Assembly: GCA_028281215.1 (NCBI GenBank)
Contig: JANQKH010000258.1
Span: forward strand, 1 to 5,460
Direction of reading: 5' to 3'
DNA: 5,460 nucleotides
Origin: Phycisphaeraceae bacterium
GTDB taxonomy: Bacteria; Planctomycetota; Phycisphaerae; Phycisphaerales; Phycisphaeraceae
Shown here: piece by piece, positions 1 through 5,460 of the stretch
Layout of the letters: every line of letters starts with the position of its first letter
How positions within the stretch are numbered: the stretch's first letter is position 1
Notes under the pieces: generated by a model
Databases searched by the model: none
What the model was told of the DNA's origin: nothing
The model's input: the letters and a program-made list of their open reading frames with translations, nothing else
Translations under genes and position numbers: made by a program

Positions 1-1
1 C

Positions 2-1018
2 AAGTGGTACCAACGCGCCGCTGAGCAGGGCGATGCACTGAGTATGTCAGCGCTGGGCCAGCTCTACAATGAAGGCGAACTCGTCCCGCGCGACGCCGCC
101 GAAGCCATCAAGTGGTTTGAAAAAGCCGCCGCCGCGGGAAGAAGTTACGCCATGCTGGAATTGGGCCACTTCTACAAAGAGGGCGACGGCGTTGAACAAA
201 GCGACGCCAAGGCGCTCGAGTGGTACCGCAAAGCGCACGAAGCCGGCGACGGCTCGGCCGCGTTCTTCCTCGGCGAAGCCTACGTCAACGGCGACGGCGT
301 CGAACGCAACATCGCCCGTGCGATCCCACTCTTTCGCGAAGCCATCGAAGACGGCAGTGCGTCGGCAATGTATTCGCTCGCACAAATCTACCACCAAGGC
401 GACGGTGTCCAGCGCGACATGGAAGAGGCGATTCGACTCTACAAGATGTCTGCGGAAGGCGGATTCGATTTTGCAAGCTACGCACTCGGCGACATCTATC
501 TCAGCGGCGTCAGCGTGCTGCGCGATTACGACAAGGCGATCAAGTGGCTCAGCCGGGCCGCCGCCGGTGGTAACGAGTTCGCCATGAAACGATTGGGGGA
601 CGTGTACCTGACTGGACAGGGCGTGACCGCCGACGCCGCAAAGGCCGTCCACTGGTACACCCAAGCCGCCGAGCACGGTGACACGTTTGCGATGAACGAT
701 CTGGGTGATCTCTACCGCGACGGCCGACACGTTAAGCAGGATTACAAACGCGCGGTGGAGTGGTACAAAAAGGCGAGCGACCTCGGGAACGAGTTCGCGA
801 TGGTTGACCTTGGTCGCATGCACGAAAGAGGTTGGGGTGTGAAGAAGGACGCCGGCCGGGCGTTACTGATCTTCCAGGAGGCGTCGGAGTTGGGCAGTGT
901 CGCCGCGACGTACAAAATCGCTGAGATGTTTGAACAAGGCCAGGGCGTTCAGGCCGATCCCGCCGAGGCCCGACGCTGGCGAAAAAAAGCTGACACCATG
1001 CGGGCGGAGCGGAATTAA
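2..1018 (+). CDS. Sel1-repeat (TPR-like) protein, 5' end missing
   Basis: The reading frame is open to the left edge. The residues before the first in-window ATG (position 44) read KWYQRAAEQGD, the typical end of a Sel1 unit, so ATG 44 is not the true start and the gene begins outside the window. The visible 338 codons form nine consecutive 36-residue Sel1 units with the pattern A-x-x-x-L-G-x-x-Y-x-x-G-x-G-V, then a D, then A-x-x-W-Y-x-K-A-x-x-x-G. A short charged tail (ERN) precedes the TAA stop. Sel1 repeats are known to build alpha/alpha solenoids that act as protein-protein scaffolds, often in signalling, secretion or envelope processes. No catalytic motif is visible in this part. Any signal peptide or fused N-terminal domain would be off the edge, so cell location and partner are unknown. 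The next gene is convergent, so this one is not linked to it in an operon. Family is secure; function is not. Confidence 0.93.
   Translation, partial: KWYQRAAEQGDALSMSALGQLYNEGELVPRDAAEAIKWFEKAAAAGRSYAMLELGHFYKEGDGVEQSDAKALEWYRKAHEAGDGSAAFFLGEAYVNGDGVERNIARAIPLFREAIEDGSASAMYSLAQIYHQGDGVQRDMEEAIRLYKMSAEGGFDFASYALGDIYLSGVSVLRDYDKAIKWLSRAAAGGNEFAMKRLGDVYLTGQGVTADAAKAVHWYTQAAEHGDTFAMNDLGDLYRDGRHVKQDYKRAVEWYKKASDLGNEFAMVDLGRMHERGWGVKKDAGRALLIFQEASELGSVAATYKIAEMFEQGQGVQADPAEARRWRKKADTMRAERN
35..1006 (+). repeat. Nine tandem 36-residue Sel1 units (protein-level repeat)
   Basis: The units begin at about 35, 143, 251, 359, 467, 575, 683, 791 and 899, each exactly 108 bases long with no indels. The tail of one more unit occupies 2-34. 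The repeat is clear in protein (L-G, Y, G-x-G-V, W-Y and A...G positions) but strongly diverged in DNA, so these are old duplications rather than a recent expansion. The fifth unit has VSV in place of the usual GxGV turn and the seventh has RHV. The ninth is the most degenerate, as expected for a capping unit. Confidence 0.9.
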
Positions 1019-1057
1019 TGACGTGCAAATATTGGAAGGGATCCTTGTCCGCTAACA

Positions 1058-1339
1058 TCAACGCCGTTCATCCGGTTTCCCCGCGTCTAGTTCCGCTACC
1101 AATTTCGCCAGTGCCTCGGCGTTCTGCGATTCCACCACCTTCGCCACGCGCTCCGGCTTCACCTTCAACCGATCGAGTGCCGTCTTCGCCCGCTGCCAGA
1201 GTTGTGCTTTCTTTTTCTCGGTCGTCGCCAGCCAGAGTTCGGTGACGATTTCCGACAACTTCGTCGTCTGGATCGTGTCGTGGTTGTCGTAGTAGCTCTT
1301 GACGATCTTCTGCTGGTGCCGACTCAGATTCTTGGCCAT
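1058..1339 (-). CDS. Small conserved hypothetical protein (MAKNLSRHQQKIVK type)
   Basis: This is a 93-residue, lysine-rich and mostly helical protein with no cysteine, signal peptide or membrane segment, so it is probably cytoplasmic. The N-terminus MAKNLSRHQQKIVKSYYDN and the later LSEIVTELWLA, KKKAQLWQRA and LDRLKVKPERV segments match, from memory, a small protein found repeatedly in planctomycete genomes and annotated only as hypothetical. I know of no assigned function. The frame extends five codons upstream to a TTG at 1354, but the ATG at 1339 is preferred: the family resemblance starts there, and a weak GAGA stands just before it, while the TTG has no ribosome-binding site. The gene is convergent with the Sel1 gene (39-base gap) and divergent from the secreted-protein gene, so it is probably transcribed alone. 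The positive charge and helices would allow nucleic-acid or ribosome binding, but that is speculation. Confidence 0.82.
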   Translation of the reverse strand: MAKNLSRHQQKIVKSYYDNHDTIQTTKLSEIVTELWLATTEKKKAQLWQRAKTALDRLKVKPERVAKVVESQNAEALAKLVAELDAGKPDERR

Positions 1340-1424
1340 GGTTCTCGGATCCAAATTGGTGGGTGGGGTTGCGGGCGGGTCAGTGTAGCGTGTCGGCTAT
1401 TTCGATTGGGTCGAGCGAACACGG

Positions 1425-1430
1425 TATGAT
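1425..1430 (+). promoter_or_regulatory. Possible -10 element (TATGAT) for the secreted-protein gene
   Basis: TATGAT matches the sigma-70 TATAAT consensus at five of six positions and lies 28 bases before the ATG at 1459. No good -35 hexamer sits 16-18 bases upstream; the nearest TTG-like run, at 1406-1411, is only 13 bases away. This is therefore a candidate only. Confidence 0.3.
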
Positions 1431-1448
1431 GAACTCAATGTCATTGAT

Positions 1449-1454
1449 GGAGGT
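1449..1454 (+). promoter_or_regulatory. Shine-Dalgarno GGAGGT that fixes the start at 1459
   Basis: GGAGGT stands four bases before the ATG at 1459, and that ATG begins a classic signal peptide. This decides against the upstream in-frame GTG at 1363 and the ATGs between them. Confidence 0.8.
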
Positions 1455-1458
1455 CACT

Positions 1459-2439
1459 ATGCACCAACGTACGTTAATATTCGCCGGTTTTATCTGTCTC
1501 GTATCGGCGCTGAGCGGCGCGGACGCCCGTGGCGCGAAGTTGGACATCGACGCCGCGACGCTTAAAACATGGGGGGAGGCGCAGTACGTCTTTTCCGGCA
1601 AGTTGGAATCGGTGGTCAGCGGACCGGTCGGGCTTTCCAATCCGCCGGTGTATACCACGCGCCTGGAGTTTGTAGTTGATCGCGTGTTTCGTGGGCCGAT
1701 CAAAAAGGGTGACCGTCTCAAGTGTGCTCACAGCATCCGCCAGCAACAGCGTCCGGTTTTCCCGCAAGGCAAAGTTTGTCTTGTCTCCGCGTCGCAAACG
1801 CGCGGCTCCATCATCGTGCACGGCGTCGAGGAATCGACCAACAAAGCGCTGGCGAAAGTCAAACTCGCCTGCTCGATTCCCATCGGCTGGTCCGTGCAGC
1901 AAGGAACGCTTGTCTCACCTTGGGCAACACTGGGCGACAAAGCCTGGAAGGGTGACCTCAAAGGCGAATTGGTCTGCGGCAAGACGGGCCGACCTGCACT
2001 GCTTTGCGGCGATGGTATCGCCATGTCCGTCGCCAATGTCCCGCCGAAACAGGCCATCAGATGGACCAACCCCGATGGCGACGGCGAATACAAAATCACG
2101 CTGACCAACACCAGCAAGCAGGCCAAACAGGTGCCCGCACTCCTGACCGACGGCAAGCAGGTGCTGTGGAACGAGTGCATTGTGATCCTCTGCCAGAACA
2201 AAACCTACCACGTGCCGGGCAGCCGTGGTGTGCAAGGCGATGTCAAACCGGTCACGCTTCAACCCGGCCAATCCATCTCAACGGTGGTCAACGTTTTCAA
2301 ACTCAAAGGTCCGAACTGGCCCCGCGGCGGTTACCGAATCGCGTTTCAATTCGCCATCGGTGAACTGTCCAGCGTGCAGTCTTTTTACTACCTGTCCCGC
2401 CATCACGACAAAGTACGCGCGGCGGTGCAGGGTGAATGA
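1459..2439 (+). CDS. Secreted protein of unknown function, two beta-rich regions
   Basis: The product has 326 residues. Residues 1-23 form a Sec signal peptide: a basic N-terminus (MHQR), a hydrophobic core (LIFAGFICLVSAL) and an A-D-A cleavage motif at 21-23. No lipobox is seen, so it should be released to the periplasm or outside. Residues about 38-112 read like an NTR/TIMP-type OB-fold segment: YVFSGKLESV, then TTRLEFVVDRVFRGPIKKGD, then GKVCLVSAS. This resembles bacterial proteins in which a strand pair leads to a 'V.RVFKGP...GD' element. Residues about 200-315 look like an immunoglobulin-like or other beta-sandwich domain (GEYKITLTNTSKQAKQVPAL, LQPGQSISTVVNVF, GGYRIAFQF). The mature chain has seven cysteines (89, 107, 138, 173, 183, 240, 245), which would permit disulfides. 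No catalytic motif is visible. Both domain calls are pattern impressions; only the gene and its export are well supported. Confidence 0.85.
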   Translation: MHQRTLIFAGFICLVSALSGADARGAKLDIDAATLKTWGEAQYVFSGKLESVVSGPVGLSNPPVYTTRLEFVVDRVFRGPIKKGDRLKCAHSIRQQQRPVFPQGKVCLVSASQTRGSIIVHGVEESTNKALAKVKLACSIPIGWSVQQGTLVSPWATLGDKAWKGDLKGELVCGKTGRPALLCGDGIAMSVANVPPKQAIRWTNPDGDGEYKITLTNTSKQAKQVPALLTDGKQVLWNECIVILCQNKTYHVPGSRGVQGDVKPVTLQPGQSISTVVNVFKLKGPNWPRGGYRIAFQFAIGELSSVQSFYYLSRHHDKVRAAVQGE

Positions 2440-2453
2440 GAACCACTCGCCGC
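2419..2453. terminator. Stem-loop at a convergent gene junction, possible terminator
   Basis: The arm GCGGCGGTG (2419-2427) pairs with CACTCGCCGC (2444-2453), giving nine base pairs with one bulged T and a 16-base loop. It spans the stop codon at 2437-2439, between two genes that converge 21 bases apart. There is no proper T-run after it on either strand, so it is not a textbook intrinsic terminator. It could act as a weak bidirectional terminator, protect the transcript end, or be chance in G+C-rich DNA. Confidence 0.3.
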
Positions 2454-2460
2454 TGCACTA

Positions 2461-3570
2461 TTAAAGCAACTTTTTCAACACGCCCGCCATCACTTTCGCC
2501 TGGCGCATGAAGCCGAGGTCGTTCGGGTGTGAGCCGTCGGTGGCGGCCTCGCCGTCGTTGCCCAACAGGTCGGCGCCTTCGAGGCAATGTAGATCTTTGA
2601 CGCCTTCCTTTTGCAAAGTGGCAAATGCGTTCTTCAGCGCCGCGCGGCTCGCGGCGTGATGTTGTTGCCTCGCAGGCAGGAACCTGGCGTTCGTGAAGCT
2701 GCGATCTTCGACGAGCAGGATTGGTGTGGTCGGCCTCGCCTTGCGCAAGATGCGCACCAGCGGTGCGGCCCGTTGGGCGACCAGTGGACCGTTCATGTTC
2801 GGCAGGCAATCGATGACATACAAACAAGGATCAAGTTCACCCAACAACGCCGCCACTTCTTTTTCCATCTTGCCGTTGCCGGAGAAGCCGAGGTTGATCA
2901 CCGGCTTGTCGAACCATCGCCCGAGAATCGCCGGATGCGGCATGCCTGGACGCGAGGCGCATGCGCCGTGCGTAATCGACGTGCCATAGAAGAGCAGCGG
3001 CTTGTCGGCGCGTGGCTTGATCAGTTTGAATTGTGCCGCCTGATTTATGCCGATCGCCAGGGATTCCGTGCCGTTGTAAAGCGGTAGGTAAATGCGGTAG
3101 CGACGTTTCCCCGGTTTGATGCCGGATACGAGCGTCGCCTGGTTCGTCTGCCCGCGCGGCATGCCGACCGCCAGCCAATACCATTTGCCATCTTCTTGAG
3201 CATAGAGGTCGATTCCGCTCACGCCCGTCGCCGGCATATGCGGCATTGACAGGTTGCGTGACAGCAACGACCACTTTGCCGTGATCGTTGTCGCATCAGT
3301 TTCGAAGTCCACGCACATGCCGGCCGAGTGCCGGCTCAGGTTCCAAACCGCGCCGCGCACTACGCCTTCCGCCTTTGCCGGTAAACGATCATAAAACCGC
3401 TTCGTCTGCGACCAGCCTTTGCCTTCCACGCCTGAGTTTTTTACGTCATGCCAGGTAATCTTGCCGGCATCGGCGGCTTGGACCCGACCGATGCCCGCGA
3501 TCAAGGCGGCGCCCATGGCTGGGGACGATTGCAGAAAACGACGGCGTGTCAGGCGATGGGAATCCAGCAT
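2461..3570 (-). CDS. Tat-exported SGNH/GDSL-type hydrolase with GxDLY N-terminal domain
   Basis: The product has 369 residues. It starts with a twin-arginine signal: T-R-R-R-F-L-Q at 8-14, then a hydrophobic stretch (AALIAGIG) and a possible VQA cleavage site near 30-32. It should be exported folded. GIDLY at 119-123 is the signature of the GxDLY domain (Pfam PF14607) that precedes GDSL-like domains of the Lipase_GDSL_3 type (PF14606). Catalytic blocks follow in order: YGTSITHG with nucleophile Ser198; NLGFSGNG with the oxyanion Gly near 228-231; IDCLPNM with Asn258; DGSHPND with Asp345 and His348. All four SGNH residues are present, so it should be an active esterase, deacetylase or acylhydrolase, plausibly acting on acylated polysaccharide. 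The substrate cannot be read from sequence. The start is fixed by AAGGAG six bases upstream. It is the last gene of the minus-strand block, 10 bases after the DUF4261 gene. Confidence 0.92.
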   Translation of the reverse strand: MLDSHRLTRRRFLQSSPAMGAALIAGIGRVQAADAGKITWHDVKNSGVEGKGWSQTKRFYDRLPAKAEGVVRGAVWNLSRHSAGMCVDFETDATTITAKWSLLSRNLSMPHMPATGVSGIDLYAQEDGKWYWLAVGMPRGQTNQATLVSGIKPGKRRYRIYLPLYNGTESLAIGINQAAQFKLIKPRADKPLLFYGTSITHGACASRPGMPHPAILGRWFDKPVINLGFSGNGKMEKEVAALLGELDPCLYVIDCLPNMNGPLVAQRAAPLVRILRKARPTTPILLVEDRSFTNARFLPARQQHHAASRAALKNAFATLQKEGVKDLHCLEGADLLGNDGEAATDGSHPNDLGFMRQAKVMAGVLKKLL

Positions 3571-3576
3571 GTCAAA

Positions 3577-3582
3577 CTCCTT
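3577..3582 (-). promoter_or_regulatory. Shine-Dalgarno AAGGAG overlapping the upstream stop codon
   Basis: On the minus strand AAGGAG lies six bases before the hydrolase ATG. Its first two A bases belong to the TAA stop (3581-3583) of the DUF4261 gene. Ribosomes ending the first gene therefore stop on the initiation site of the second, an arrangement typical of translational coupling. Confidence 0.75.
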
Positions 3583-4366
3583 ACTCGAAACAAATGCGAT
3601 ACACCTTATCGCCGCTGCCGGTCATGCTCTTCTTGTGGCGGACGAGGATTTTTTCCTCTACCGAGCCGCCCACAGTGTTGCCGTCCTCAATCACCGGCCC
3701 CGACTGCACAAGGTAGTGCGCCACGTTGTAGACAAACTCCATCAGGTCCATCGGTTCCATCGGGCTGTTTTCCACCTCGATGTTCATCAGGTTGAACTGA
3801 TCCATGCCGAGGGTATAGAGCCCCATGCCTGCGTCGTCCTGAACGAACTGAAACCGCATGAACAGATTCAACGGTAAGTGATCGGCGGCAGCGTCCTGAC
3901 CCCATTCGACAAAGGTCTCTTTCGAGTTGGCAATGGAACCGTTGCCCCAGTAGACGCCGATCGCGTCAAAGCACTGAATGAATTCACACACAAAACGAAT
4001 CAGCCGGCTGATCACGGTGTGAAGGCTCTCTCCGCGCATGGCGGTCACCAGGTAATGCGACCGATGCGCCGCCGCGGCTTCCCGACCGTCGGGCCAGAAC
4101 GGATAATTGTCCGCCGCGTCCTCCGCTTCGCCCGTTGGAATCTTCGCCGGCATGTGCGCGACAAAGATCATCGTGTCGCCCAACTCAAAACTCCATACAG
4201 AGTCGTCTTTACTCTGGTATTTCAAGCCGCGAAGTCGCCTTGGCAACGCGGTGGAAAACACATCGTCGCCGACCGGGCCTTCGTCCGGGCTCAACACCAT
4301 GCACAGGCTGAGCATCGACTTGTCATCGTCTTCTTTCTTCTTTTTCTTTCGACTGAACAATCCCAT
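3581..4366 (-). CDS. DUF4261 domain protein
   Basis: The product has 261 residues. After a short head, GLFSRKKKKKEDDD (2-15, a basic run followed by an acidic run), the chain enters a DUF4261-like domain (PF14080) at about residue 18. Marks of the family, from memory, are the opening MLSLCMVL, the MPAKIP segment near 72-77, the aromatic WPDG with a following H-R-S-H-Y (91-105), the GVYWGNGS element (137-144), LPLNLFMRF (164-172), TLGMDQF (185-191) and the late EDGNTVGGS (227-235). No signal peptide or membrane segment is seen, so it is probably cytoplasmic. The domain has no established biochemical role that I know of. The frame runs upstream to a GTG at 4462, which would overlap the mqnC-like gene by 44 bases. 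The ATG at 4366 is preferred because GAGGGG lies seven bases before it. It lies 52 bases after the mqnC-like gene and 10 before the hydrolase gene. Confidence 0.85.
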   Translation of the reverse strand: MGLFSRKKKKKEDDDKSMLSLCMVLSPDEGPVGDDVFSTALPRRLRGLKYQSKDDSVWSFELGDTMIFVAHMPAKIPTGEAEDAADNYPFWPDGREAAAAHRSHYLVTAMRGESLHTVISRLIRFVCEFIQCFDAIGVYWGNGSIANSKETFVEWGQDAAADHLPLNLFMRFQFVQDDAGMGLYTLGMDQFNLMNIEVENSPMEPMDLMEFVYNVAHYLVQSGPVIEDGNTVGGSVEEKILVRHKKSMTGSGDKVYRICFE

Positions 4367-4373
4367 GGAATGG

Positions 4374-4379
4374 CCCCTC
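4374..4379 (-). promoter_or_regulatory. Shine-Dalgarno GAGGGG that fixes the DUF4261 start
   Basis: On the minus strand GAGGGG stands seven bases before the ATG at 4366, in the 52-base gap after the mqnC-like stop. It supports this start over the longer GTG-initiated frame. Confidence 0.55.
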
Positions 4380-4418
4380 GTCGGTGTCTTGTTCAAATCT
4401 GTCGGCAATGTACGTGCC

Positions 4419-5460
4419 TCAAGCGGAGTCGCCCACTGATTCCACATGCAATTGCTCCGCACGATGTTGCGACCAGTCCGTTACCTGCAAATCCGGTCCG
4501 CCTTCATCATGCACCTTGATCAGGTTGTAAGAGTTGTCGCGCTGCGCGGGGATATAGCCGGCGTTGCGGATCAGGTGGCACAGGTACGCTTCGTCCAGGC
4601 AATACGTGGTGCCCGCGGCGCTGACCACGTTCTCTTCCATCATGACGCTGCCCATGTCAGTCGCGCCGTGGAACAGGCCGAGTTGGCCGATCTTCGGTCC
4701 CATCGTGACCCATGAACTGCCGATGGATTGCACGTTGTCGAAAAAGAGTCGGCTGATCGCCTGGGTGCGCAGATAATCGGTCGCGCCTGACATGCGAACG
4801 GATTTGCCAAAACCAGTAGCGATTTCCTCGCTCTTCAGTAGGTCATTTGAGTGGCTCGGTTTGGCCGCCGCAAGATCGCCGGGGAACGCCTGATCCGTTT
4901 CACGATCCCAATCCGGCAATCTGCCGAGCGGCGTGTTCTCCCGTTGGAACGGCCAACTGATAAATGCGTGATAGCGACCGGGCCAGCCGTTTTCGATCGC
5001 TTCGTCCTGCGCATCGCGAATACGCTGCATGTGATCGATGCGGTCGGCGATGCCTTCAATGTGTCCGAACATCATCGTCGCGCTGGTCGACATGCCGAGG
5101 CGATGGGCACAGCGCATGACGTCTAGCCATTGCTGGGCGGTTGCTTTGCCGAGACCGATCTTGCGGCGTACATGCTCGGCAAAGATCTCCCCGCCGCCAC
5201 CGGGAATGGAATTGAGGCCTGCCGCTTGTAACCGGCGCATGATCGCTTCAAGTTTCGCTTGCCAGACGGCATCGTCCAGTGTGTGACTCTTGCCCGGCGG
5301 CGTTGTCGGAAAACCATCCAACTCAAACACCGCGACAAACTCCACAAACTCCGGCGGACTGAACGCATGCAGATGCACCTGCGGAAAGCCAGCCTTCAAA
5401 CCGCGCAACATGTCTTCGTACCACTCGATCGGTAACTGCGGATGCATTCCGCCTTGCAGC
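4419..5460 (-). CDS. mqnC: MqnC-type radical SAM enzyme (cyclic dehypoxanthine futalosine synthase), N-terminus missing
   Basis: MqnC is a radical SAM enzyme that cyclises dehypoxanthine futalosine in the futalosine route to menaquinone, in the cytoplasm. The frame is open to the right edge, where the codons before ATG 5447 read L-Q-G-G, giving LQGGMHPQLPIEWYEDML, a core motif of this family. ATG 5447 is therefore internal, and the CxxxCxxC iron-sulfur site lies off the window. Counting from that Met, visible family motifs are HLHAFSPPE (25-33), NSIPGGGGEIF (79-89), TAQQWLDVMR (103-112), TSATMMFGH (121-129), YHAFISWPFQ (159-168), DYLRTQAISRLFFDN (224-238), WVTMGPKIGQL (246-256), DMGSVMMEENVV (264-275) and AGYIPAQRD (296-304). 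SIPGGG and ATMMFG favour MqnC over the related MqnE (aminofutalosine synthase). Oddities are two insertions (about 41-65 and 179-218) and a 38-residue tail relative to the family as I remember it. It is the first visible gene of the minus-strand block. Confidence 0.88.
   Translation of the reverse strand, partial: LQGGMHPQLPIEWYEDMLRGLKAGFPQVHLHAFSPPEFVEFVAVFELDGFPTTPPGKSHTLDDAVWQAKLEAIMRRLQAAGLNSIPGGGGEIFAEHVRRKIGLGKATAQQWLDVMRCAHRLGMSTSATMMFGHIEGIADRIDHMQRIRDAQDEAIENGWPGRYHAFISWPFQRENTPLGRLPDWDRETDQAFPGDLAAAKPSHSNDLLKSEEIATGFGKSVRMSGATDYLRTQAISRLFFDNVQSIGSSWVTMGPKIGQLGLFHGATDMGSVMMEENVVSAAGTTYCLDEAYLCHLIRNAGYIPAQRDNSYNLIKVHDEGGPDLQVTDWSQHRAEQLHVESVGDSA

Noticed and set aside
47..823. A long open frame (258 codons) on the minus strand opposite the Sel1 gene
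   Set aside because: It mirrors the codon pattern of the Sel1 repeats. Its product has no recognisable motif and the plus-strand frame is clearly the real gene.
1034..1050. Small inverted repeat (AAGG...CCTT) between the Sel1 gene and the small gene
   Set aside because: The stem is only four pairs with a three-base loop and no T-run, too weak to call a terminator.
1018..1245. A plus-strand ATG overlapping the Sel1 stop (TAATG), opening 75 codons
   Set aside because: It looks like stop-start coupling, but the product is low-complexity Pro/Ser/Arg and lies antisense to the well-supported small conserved gene.
1363..1458. GTG-initiated N-terminal extension of the secreted protein
   Set aside because: The GGAGGT site and signal peptide place the start at 1459; the extension would bury the signal peptide.
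1728..2201. Minus-strand open frame of 157 codons inside the secreted-protein gene
   Set aside because: It is a shadow of the plus-strand gene, with no motif and no ribosome-binding site that I could see.
2794..2811. Apparent degenerate catalytic block III (IDCLPNM instead of GxND) in the hydrolase
   Set aside because: The Asn is present, and a D-C-L-P-N form is, as far as I recall, normal for the GxDLY/Lipase_GDSL_3 group, so it is not evidence of inactivity.
4319..4351. Pyrimidine-rich run on the plus strand resembling a terminator tail
   Set aside because: There is no stem before it, and it encodes the lysine run of the DUF4261 protein on the other strand.
4367..4462. GTG-initiated N-terminal extension of the DUF4261 protein
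   Set aside because: It overlaps the end of the mqnC-like gene by 44 bases and shows no family resemblance; the ATG at 4366 has its own Shine-Dalgarno.
3878..4519. Plus-strand open frame of 213 codons
   Set aside because: It is antisense to the DUF4261 gene and the end of the mqnC-like gene, and has no recognisable domain.
4419..5460. Assignment of the radical SAM gene as mqnE
   Set aside because: The SIPGGG and ATMMFG motifs fit MqnC better. The iron-sulfur region that would help is outside the window, so some doubt remains.

Overview
The window looks like ordinary bacterial chromosome of fairly high G+C, most likely from a planctomycete. That placement is an inference from gene content and from memory of these families, not from a search. 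It rests on a small basic protein beginning MAKNLSRHQQKIVK, a Tat-exported SGNH hydrolase with a GxDLY front domain, a DUF4261 protein and a futalosine-pathway MqnC-type radical SAM enzyme. I see no mobile element, CRISPR array, rRNA, tRNA or phage gene.

Layout. The plus strand opens inside a Sel1-repeat (TPR-like solenoid) gene whose start lies off the left edge; it ends at 1018. A small conserved hypothetical gene of about 93 codons follows on the minus strand (1058-1339), convergent with it. A 119-base divergent spacer (1340-1458) leads to a plus-strand gene for a 326-residue secreted protein of unknown function (1459-2439), which has a strong ribosome-binding site. Only 21 bases further on, the direction changes again, with a stem-loop across the junction. 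The rest of the window is a three-gene minus-strand block. Read in its own direction it is mqnC-like (5460 to 4419, N-terminus off the right edge), a DUF4261 protein (4366 to 3581) and the Tat-exported GxDLY/SGNH hydrolase (3570 to 2461).

The minus-strand block is tight (52-base and 10-base gaps). The hydrolase Shine-Dalgarno overlaps the DUF4261 stop codon, so the last two genes are probably cotranscribed and translationally coupled. I see no biochemical link between menaquinone synthesis, DUF4261 and an exported esterase-like enzyme, so the block may be no more than a housekeeping neighbourhood. The two plus-strand genes appear to be separate units.

Nothing here makes a convincing case for a new multi-gene system. 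The points most worth a second look are the two insertions and the C-terminal tail in the MqnC-like protein, the DUF4261/hydrolase coupling, the uncharacterised small protein, the cysteine-rich secreted protein, and the indel-free array of nine 36-residue Sel1 units. All gaps between genes are shorter than 300 bases.
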